Source of the DNA: Glebionis coronaria
Taxonomy: Eukaryota; Streptophyta; Magnoliopsida; Asterales; Asteraceae
DNA: 64,000 nt
Reading direction: 5' to 3'
NCBI GenBank assembly: GCA_025667525.1
Contig: CM046876.1
Location: 484,364,557 to 484,428,556, forward strand
Shown: positions 57,051 through 64,000 of the stretch, piece by piece
How positions within the stretch are numbered: the first letter of the stretch is position 1
How the letters are laid out: each line of letters starts with the position of its first letter
Notes under the pieces: model-generated
Told to the model about the DNA's origin: nothing
Databases searched by the model: none
What the model saw: only the letters and a program-made list of their open reading frames with translations
Made by a program: the position numbers and the translations under genes

Positions 57051-58464
57051 GATGAGACTGCTTTTATACATAGTCTCATCGTCTAAAAAGGGCTTAAAAT
57101 GCATTAAATATCATCAAAATACCCATATATATATGCTTGTGTTTGTTGCTTGTGTATTTTAGGTACGAATATTGAGAAAATGACAAAAGATCACAAGAAT
57201 CATGCAAAAACGAACACTGGAAACAAAGTCGCACAATGAACCAAGCCCTAATGAAGAATTTTCCAAAGAAAACCCTTGAAGATTTGAAGATTTATGAAGA
57301 AGGGTCCTCCAATATGGAAGAATTGACACTTTATACCCTTGTATCTTCATAATTACAAGATTGGTCCCTAAAGTTTGTCAAAATTGCAAAAAGGGCCCTC
57401 CACTTTGAAGAATTGGCAATTTTAGTCCCTCAAAAAAACTAAAATGTCAATATTTATCCTCCTCTAAGTCAAACATATCAAGAAGGACTCCAAGTTACAA
57501 GAATTGCAAGTTTGGTCCTTTGAAAATATCAAAATTACTAAAAGGACCCTTGACTTTGAAGATTTGGCAAAAATGGTCCCTCATTTATCATGACTTGGCA
57601 ATTTTAGTCCTCTAAAATGTCAAATATACAAGTCAAGACCATTATCAATCAATAAAATACCAAATTAGTCCTTCAAGAATCACAAAATGGCAAGAAATAC
57701 CCCTGAAAATACTTTGGAAAAGTATTTGGGGCAAAAGTGTGAAAAAGGAAACTTCATTAACAAAGGATTCGTATTTTTGGGCTGTTTATTTGCAAATAAA
57801 GGAAAGAAGAAAGATAAGGGGTTAAACATGGCCAGGCATAAAACATACCTAGACCACTCACATCTTGCCACCTGTCCCACTCAACCCCTTCAACCAATGA
57901 GAACCCTCCATGTTGCCAAGTCACACTCCACTCACCCCATTTAATTAACTTATCTAACTGATTAGTTAATTACGCGCCTAACACCATTTTTAAAAGTGAA
58001 AACAGATCAAATGAAGTGTTCTTGGTGTTCTTAAGAAAATTGGGTATTTTCTTAATATTTGATATCAAACCTTAATTCACTCCAGATTTGTGATTAAGGT
58101 GACAATAAACCCAACCCCACCTTAAACCCTTAGCCACGTCACCCAACCAGCTCACATGATAAACCCTTCTACACCACCTTTGGGGAAAATGCCAAAATGG
58201 CCAGCAAATCTAACGCCCAAGATTTTGCTTCAATCCTAAGCTTTCTTCTAAGCCTTTGATCACATTTGCAGCTATGACACCTCACACAAACTGCCAATTC
58301 TCTTCACATGATGCCAAGATACTCAAGCTACTCAAGGGGCATTTTGGGACTTCTACAAGTTAGGGTTTTGAGTTTTTAGCTTAGCAGACCATGTACACCC
58401 TCTATATAAAGGGTATAGGGTCTCATTTTTATGTTTGCTTTTGGTTTTTCCTTGCTCACAAACC
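57051..58464. other. Non-coding stretch with GGTCCCT repeats
   Basis: From 57300 to 57680 about ten imperfect units around (T)GGTCC(C/T)T and GAAGAATTGGCAATTTTAGT suggest an old degenerate tandem repeat. The rest is AT-rich with no credible ORF, and it ends at the E5 LTR. Confidence 0.45.
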
Positions 58465-58880
58465 TGTTAGTGCAAACATTACGATGCTTTGTCGATATAA
58501 TCTCCTTATGTTTTGTTGATGACAAACGTATAATTCGCAATACATTATGTAAAATGTTAAGGTACTCGTAATCACTCAAGAATACATTTGTATACTTCTC
58601 TCGACACCTCCAAGATCGCATTCGGCATGAATCACTCAAGGTATGTACAAACATGTCATTAACCTAACTAAGTGATCAAGGATTAATATTTTCTTAAAAC
58701 TCACATTTAATCAAATGACAAAAGATTTTAATTAACTTTATTTTTAAGAAAATGTTTTATTAAAAAGAAAATGGAAATTTGAATTTGGCATATTCCATAT
58801 GCCAAAGGAATATCCTTTGAGGATATAAACTACCCCAGATGGCATATCCCCACTAAAGGACAAATTTACACGGACTCCGA

Positions 58881-58953
58881 CGCGGAGGTTCCTTAAAGGA
58901 ACCCGCGGTTCCTTATTGATAAGGTACCACGGGTGGAGGTAAGGAACCGCGGG
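58881..58953. repeat. Nested hairpin motif, copy 1 (E5 LTR)
   Basis: Contains GCGGTTCCTTATTGATAAGG, then GGTAAGGAACCGCGG. The inner stem is partly mismatched and the outer stem is weak. It lies just upstream of the TATA box. Confidence 0.6.
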
Positions 58954-59469
58954 TCTTTTTGACCGTTGCAATGTTGCCCTATAAATAGTGGATCATTTCC
59001 AGCTTTTCTTTCAACCCTTTTTGCACAGTTTCTTTCAAAAACCATCTTAGATCCTTGATTAGTTAGTTTTGATTAATCTTGTTTAAGATGTGATTCAATC
59101 TTCAATCTCCTCATCCTCTCAAGTACAAAGAGAAGAACACTATCATTACCATGATGTGTTGGGTTCACTACATGATGAAGATCTTTCCTTCTATAGATCT
59201 AAGTTATGTTTTTAGTCTTCCTACTATGTATATGTAGAAGATCCAAGTGTTGGATACACTTGGATGTGTTTGTAAGGGTAGAATATCCAAGTGATGGGTA
59301 TCCTTGGATTAGGTGTTAGTTGTGTAGATCCAAGTCTTGTTAGTACTTGGATATAGTGTTAGAGTTATAGATCTAAGTGTTGTGTGCTTAGATCTATATG
59401 GTTTATGTGTTTAGGCCATAAAACACAAGGTTTGTTATGTTGGGCCATAAAACATAACTAGTGGGTAGA

Positions 59470-59598
59470 TTAGGCTGTGTCTTGGTAGTTCTCACTAAAC
59501 TATAAAGTGATGTGGTTGTGTCTTGTGAGTTCTCACTAAACTTAAAAGTGATTAGTAGTTGTGTTGTGTGAAGTTCTCACTTAGCTTCAAAGTGAAGA
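59470..59598. repeat. Three AGTTCTCACTAAACTTAAA repeats
   Basis: Copies at about 59486, 59527 and 59571, spaced 41-44 bp, with GTTGTGT(C/G) between them. Confidence 0.75.
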
Positions 59599-59749
59599 GT
59601 CGTGAAGATTGGTTCTAGCTTTCGATTAGAACTCGACATCTAGCCTTGTGTCGTTAAATGGTGAGTCAGCGACGTTGTGTAGATTGGTCCTACCTAAGAT
59701 TAGGACTCGACTTTTAGCTTAGAGTCGGAAATTGGATAAGCGACGTTGT
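59599..59749. repeat. Two-copy repeat ending GCGACGTTGTGT
   Basis: Both units run AGATTGGT(T/C)CTA, GA(A/C)TCGAC, TCG, GCGACGTTGTGT; 80 and 71 bp. Confidence 0.7.
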
Positions 59750-59952
59750 GTATGGTTTCTCCACCTTAAGGAGTTTGTTGACTAGTGAAGTAACTCTCGA
59801 GTAAGGTGTACTCGAGGAGTGGAGTAGGGCGAAGAGGAGCTTCGTGACTGAACCACTATAAATCATCGTGTCGGTACTTTCCTTTACATTTATGTCTTTA
59901 CCTTTGTAGATGGATTTATAGTTGCATACTTGTGTTGTGTGTTGTGTGCATC

Positions 59953-60115
59953 TCATAATCTAAACATCTAAGTTGCGGAAAAGCTATGGCTTAGTACGTG
60001 TGTGCTTCATGTTTAGATTATGGTCAAGTGTACATCACTTAGTCTAAACATCCTAGTTGCGGAAAAGCTTATGCTTAGTACGTGTGTGCTTAGTGTTTAG
60101 ACTATTGCTTGACGT
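59953..60115. repeat. 81-bp tandem duplication in E5 LTR
   Basis: Two copies with core GTTGCGGAAAAGCT, GGCTTAGTACGTGTGTGCTT and TGTTTAGA(T/C)TAT, within the presumed R/U5 region. Confidence 0.8.
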
Positions 60116-60256
60116 ACTCTTGATTTGATGTGTTTGTGTGTTTACTTACTTGTAGTATTTATCTTTCAATCAAACACATCTCATATCTAGTCAAGCTTGA
60201 TCGAGAATTTGATACAAAGGATTGTCAAAGTTTAAACATGTAATAAACAGTTTCGT

Positions 60257-60340
60257 CCACTGTCGGCGGTTCCATAAATGGACCGGCGGTTCTTTATTGA
60301 TAAGGAACCGCGGGTACACTTAAGGAACCGCGCACAGTGG
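60257..60340. repeat. Nested hairpin motif, copy 2
   Basis: Outer arms CCACTGTCGGCGGTTCC and GGAACCGCGCACAGTGG (two mismatches); inner arms GCGGTTCTTTAT and ATAAGGAACCGC (one G-T type mismatch). Confidence 0.8.
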
Positions 60341-60404
60341 ATTAAGCCGAAATGTTTTGAAAACTAACTAGAAACTATTCAACCCCCCTTCTAGTTTCTA
60401 CAAT

Positions 60405-60416
60405 TGGTATCAGAGC
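60405..60416 (+). other. Primer binding site of E5
   Basis: TGGTATCAGAGC followed by GAGG, two bases after the LTR end; initiator Met tRNA type. Confidence 0.85.
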
Positions 60417-60789
60417 GAGGTTACTCAAGATCTTTGAAGTATATTGTACTTTAAAGCTTGGATCGATCTTTGCTCTCTTTTTCAAAACAAATGGTTTTTA
60501 AAAATGAAAACGGTTTTTAAAAATAGAGACGATCTTTGTATCAAATTGTTCATGAAGAGTGATTACTTATGACATGTGTTTCGTTGTTTTATTCGTACAA
60601 GTTTTGGTGTTAAATAAACTTTGTATAATAGCTTGAATTAAATCTTTTCATGTTTGGAAGTATAAAAATCTTTTGTGTCATAATTAACTCTAAAATACGA
60701 GTTCTATGTGTCTAAAATGATTTTTTAGAGTCCTAAGTCCTTCCAAAAAGTTACCAAATGATTTTGGCCAAAAACTCTTTTTTTATCCT

Positions 60790-60848
60790 CTGACCGCGGT
60801 TCTTTATTGTTCCCCGCGGATCCTTATCAATAAGGAACCGCAGTCAGT
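60790..60848. repeat. Nested hairpin motif, copy 3
   Basis: Outer arms CTGACCGCGGTTC and GAACCGCAGTCAG (one mismatch); inner GCGGATCCTTAT near ATAAGGAACCGC. Confidence 0.75.
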
Positions 60849-62612
60849 CTGACTCAGATTTTTGCAAACTTTGAAAAATCATATAAAATCAACCGTAAGT
60901 CCGTAGAAGTCGTGCCACCCGTCATTTCGAACGTAATTGAATTTTCTTTCAATTAAAAATGCTTCCAAACCTTTATTCAAACTTTAAAATTTGGATGGTT
61001 TCTAAGTTCCATACTTTGTCTAAAGTATTGAGCGTCGGTTTGTCGTAAAACTTGTGTTTTACTCTTTTCTATTAAGTTGGACATCTCTTGGTGATATATC
61101 TTTGAAAATTGATATATTTACAAAGTGTTAAACTTGATTAAATTTTTAATGGGTCAAAGACTATTTTCAAATAAAATCAAGCTATGAATACTTTGTTGTA
61201 GCTAACACTCAAAACATGCACGAATGCTTTTATGTGTTAAGCTAATTGTTTGTGTGTGTTTCCTTGTGTGTTATTATTATATGTAGATATTATTAAGTGT
61301 TTCTTGCTATTTGTAGTAGTATTTCTTATATGTCTAGTCTCTTGTGCCTTGCTTGGTATTTGTTAGTATCTAGTTTTTCCTAATTAGGATGTATGCTAGA
61401 TTTCTTGCATTTTAGTTGCAACATTATGTGTGCATTGCATATAGGATTAACATCTCTTGGTTTACAAATGTTACATAAACATCTTGTACACCTCAGCATG
61501 TTCTTTAGCACTTTTAGGTTTGAAAGCTTTGGGAGCTTGTCAAATCTATTGATTTGGGTAGTCTTACTCGATCATTGTGTTATTAGTTCAAGTAGATAAA
61601 TGTCTCACTATAAAACATGAAACGCCCTTTGAAAATCTTAGATATTTTCTCTTAAAAGAGTGTTTGTGGGAATCAAGAAAGATTTCGATTAAATATCAAT
61701 GCATTATTCAAACTTTGATTGGTATCATTATCGAATCTAATTGACATGTTTTTTTTTGTGTAGACATGAATGTGGTTTATTAATAATATACATCGGATCA
61801 TAACTCACACTTGTGTTGATGGTGTTATATTGAATCTACTTGTTCAAATTGTTAGACATATTTTGTTTAATAATTACTTATAATGCACAATAGAGTCGGT
61901 TTGATAACTTGGATGTTTCATCCGAAATACTCAAGTAATTTACATTGCTATGCAATTTATAAATCTGTCATTTCCGAAAGACCAATCAAGAGTGTTCCTT
62001 TGGTTTGTGTAAACTTTGTTTATTCACTTCAAAGTTATTGGCCTCAAGTTCTATTAAGGTAAATAACCTTAACTAGACTTGTTTGACAAGATATGCAATG
62101 GTGCATTCTTAACCCTCATTAGGTCATGCATTGTGTCGCCATGCAAGTTTCATCCTTGCTAAACTTTATTAGGCAAATGTTGGAATTACATTTTGTCTAA
62201 CTTGAGAATGACTACTAGAGAATTTATGCACTAGGATCTTAATTTGACCTAACGGTTGAATTACTTCCATGTGGGAAGTTGAGTTGGTGTATAACTCGTA
62301 AAAATGGTCGTGTTTAGCCTTAATTGAGCACCTCTAGTGATAGTCTCATACTCATTCTCTAAATTGGATAAATGGCTCTTCCTATATATGACTAATGATA
62401 GTTTACTTTGATGAACTTTGTATGTCATTAGGAGTCTTTTTCTTTTGTAGCCATTAGGTTTTTCTTAGTTTTCTTCTTACGTGCTAATTGAACCTATGTG
62501 TCTTTCCTTTGTGTGTGTTCTAGTTTTTATTGCTCTTAAGCATGACTTTATGATAAGTTAGACTAGAATATTAGGATTTGCTGAATTGGAAAATCTTCCC
62601 TTACCACCAAAA

Positions 62613-62700
62613 CACTGCCTCTGTAGGCGGTTCCATATATAGGCCGCGGATCCTTATTGATAAGGAACCGCCGGTATAGATAAGGAACCGCGTACAGTGC
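62613..62700. repeat. Nested hairpin motif, copy 4
   Basis: Outer arms CTGTAGGCGGTTCC and GGAACCGCGTACAG (one mismatch); inner arms GCGGATCCTTAT and ATAAGGAACCGC (one mismatch). Confidence 0.8.
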
Positions 62701-64000
62701 TTCCTTATTCGGGTTTTCTGAAACTTCCCAATTGTTCCAACACCCTTTGGAATCTTTGTTTCAAACCTTTGAACACTCCCAAAATATATTGGGCTTTCCC
62801 TTTTTAACCCATTACTAGTTTGGATCATCCCCTCACCCTTTTAAACCCACCTTGTTAGCCATGGTCTTCACACCTCAAACCATTCATCCTTACCCCTTAA
62901 ACCACCCATTACTACCATACTCTACAAGAACCTCCAATTCACCCAAAACCTCCTCTTCAAAGAGGCACCTCAAATTTAAGATTAAGTTACCCAAACTTAA
63001 CTCTTCACACTTTTGCCACACCTAAGAATGAGATTGTGCCCATTCTCATCTCTTCATCACCCTCACCACCTCTTGCACCATGCAAGACTACCTTAACCCA
63101 TGGTAACAACCATTCACACAGTTCTACCTCCTCTTCGTTCCAATCTAGAATGAATGAGCTAACCTCACCCTTCACTCCAAGTACTCTCTTGGATGTTACT
63201 ACCCAACCTCAACCCATCCAAAGCATTCCTATTGTGAATGACTTTGTTGAACCCTTGGTGACTTCACCTTTCACCCCACCAAATTCCGCCACCACCCTTG
63301 TCTTTCATTTAAGCATGTGGATTGCTTATTGCTAACACATCTAATTTAAGCAAATCTTAGGATTCTAGTGTAACTAAGATTAAAATTATGCTTAAGTTTT
63401 AGGCTTGTTTTATTTTTCATACATCTTTCATGTTTTTCAACATGATTTTTTTTCTTTGAGTCTTGGATCTTGTTGTTATTATGTTTCTTTCTTTTCTCTT
63501 ATTTTGAGTCCTTTTCTTAAACTAATAAGAATTAGGAATCTTCTTGGAGATTTACATTACATGTAGCTTGATTTGTGATATCTAGATAGATGACTTGCTT
63601 GTATGCTACTTGCTTATATATCTTCTTGCTTATCCGTATGCTATATGCTTAATTGATTAGTTAATGAATGCATGCTTATTATAAAGGTTTTGTCTTTGTC
63701 AAGCAATTCCGATATAATATCTCTTTGATGTGTCTAACTCATGCATGTCCTTAAATGCTACGTGCTAACATGTTTTACTTAGTCTTCTCTTTTTAAGTAA
63801 TCATGTTTCTTGCATGCCATATGTGTTAATTGCGCACCTTCTCTACATTGGTTTATTGTAGACTTCATTAGGCATTGCATGAATTATCCTATGTGCTTAC
63901 TTGATTATGTGTTAGATTTTGTACTAACTCTTTCATGTCTTCTTGAGCTTCTTTTGAGTTTCTTTTCTCATTTTCTTTCGAGATTTCACTATCACCTTCT

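Larger units (their letters stand above)
58465..60402 (+). repeat. 5' LTR of E5
   Basis: TGTTAGTGC to GTTTCTACA, two bases before the PBS. TATA box TATAAATA at 58980-58987. Contains two nested-hairpin motifs (58881-58953, 60257-60340) and several short tandem duplications. Confidence 0.65.
58465..64000 (+). mobile_element. E5: copia-like LTR element, 5' part only
   Basis: A 1.94-kb LTR followed by a Met-tRNA-type PBS, then 3.6 kb without recognisable Gag before the window ends. The LTR start (TGTTAGTGCAAAC) and the TTTTGTTGATGACAAAC stretch are like SIRE/Maximus LTRs as I remember them. The 3' part and the target duplication cannot be seen. Confidence 0.65.
60417..64000 (+). other. E5 leader or non-coding internal region
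   Basis: No Gag motif or long ORF over 3.6 kb. A 99-codon frame at 63036-63335 is Ser/Thr/Pro-rich and has no recognisable domain, so I do not call it. Two further nested hairpins occur here. Confidence 0.5.

Noticed and set aside
57687..57944. 85-residue ORF in the non-coding stretch
   Set aside because: No recognisable domain or repeat partner, and the length is expected by chance.
63036..63335. Possible Gag start of E5
   Set aside because: Ser/Thr/Pro composition only; no Gag motif and no support from neighbouring frames.

Overview
This window is intergenic, repeat-dense DNA of a large flowering-plant genome. I recognise no ordinary host gene. Nearly all of it is LTR retrotransposons, many nested in one another. 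The Ty1/copia polyprotein and its long accessory ORFs look like SIRE/Maximus-type elements I associate with Asteraceae (daisy family, for example Tanacetum, Artemisia or Lactuca). That placement is inference from remembered family resemblance; no search was run.

Layout. (1) 1-8269: an Athila-type Ty3 element on the minus strand (E1), cut by the left window edge, with gag, protease, reverse transcriptase, RNase H and integrase broken by frameshifts and one nonsense codon. (2) 8270-9034 and 18751-19428: two parts of a minus-strand pseudogene of a copia accessory ORF (ORF3). They are separated by (3) E2, 9035-18750, a plus-strand Athila relative with gag and protease only, flanked by a 5-bp target duplication. 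Its 5' LTR carries a nearly full-length copy of tRNA-Asp. (4) 19429-23801: two 3' halves of one retroelement, LTR included, facing away from each other as a palindrome with about 1.9-kb arms and a 42-bp spacer. A 543-bp hAT-like MITE sits in the left arm only. (5) 23802-24118: another minus-strand ORF3 fragment. (6) 24119-26798: a non-autonomous LTR element (N1, minus). (7) 26799-32645: a decayed plus-strand ORF3, 3' untranslated region and 3' LTR of a copia element (A).

(8) 32977-53301: a 20-kb SIRE/Maximus-like copia element (B, plus) with nearly identical 330-bp LTRs, a gag with nonsense codons, an intact 1155-residue pol frame and an intact 1322-residue ORF3. A second non-autonomous LTR element (N2, 36215-38458) interrupts its gag with a perfect 5-bp target duplication. 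(9) 53302-57050: a PBS-bearing stub directly after B's 3' LTR, then a badly decayed Ty3 element (minus). (10) 57051-58464: non-coding sequence. (11) 58465-64000: the 1.9-kb 5' LTR and leader of another copia-like element (E5), carrying four copies of a nested hairpin motif; it runs off the right edge.

The coding modules make the usual retroelement machinery: capsid, protease, RT/RNase H and integrase. N1, N2 and E2 lack some or all of these and would need proteins from related elements. The most unusual items are the captured tRNA primer in E2, the large palindrome, the covarying hairpins in N1/N2 and E5, and a possible separate leader exon and intron in front of ORF3 of element B.
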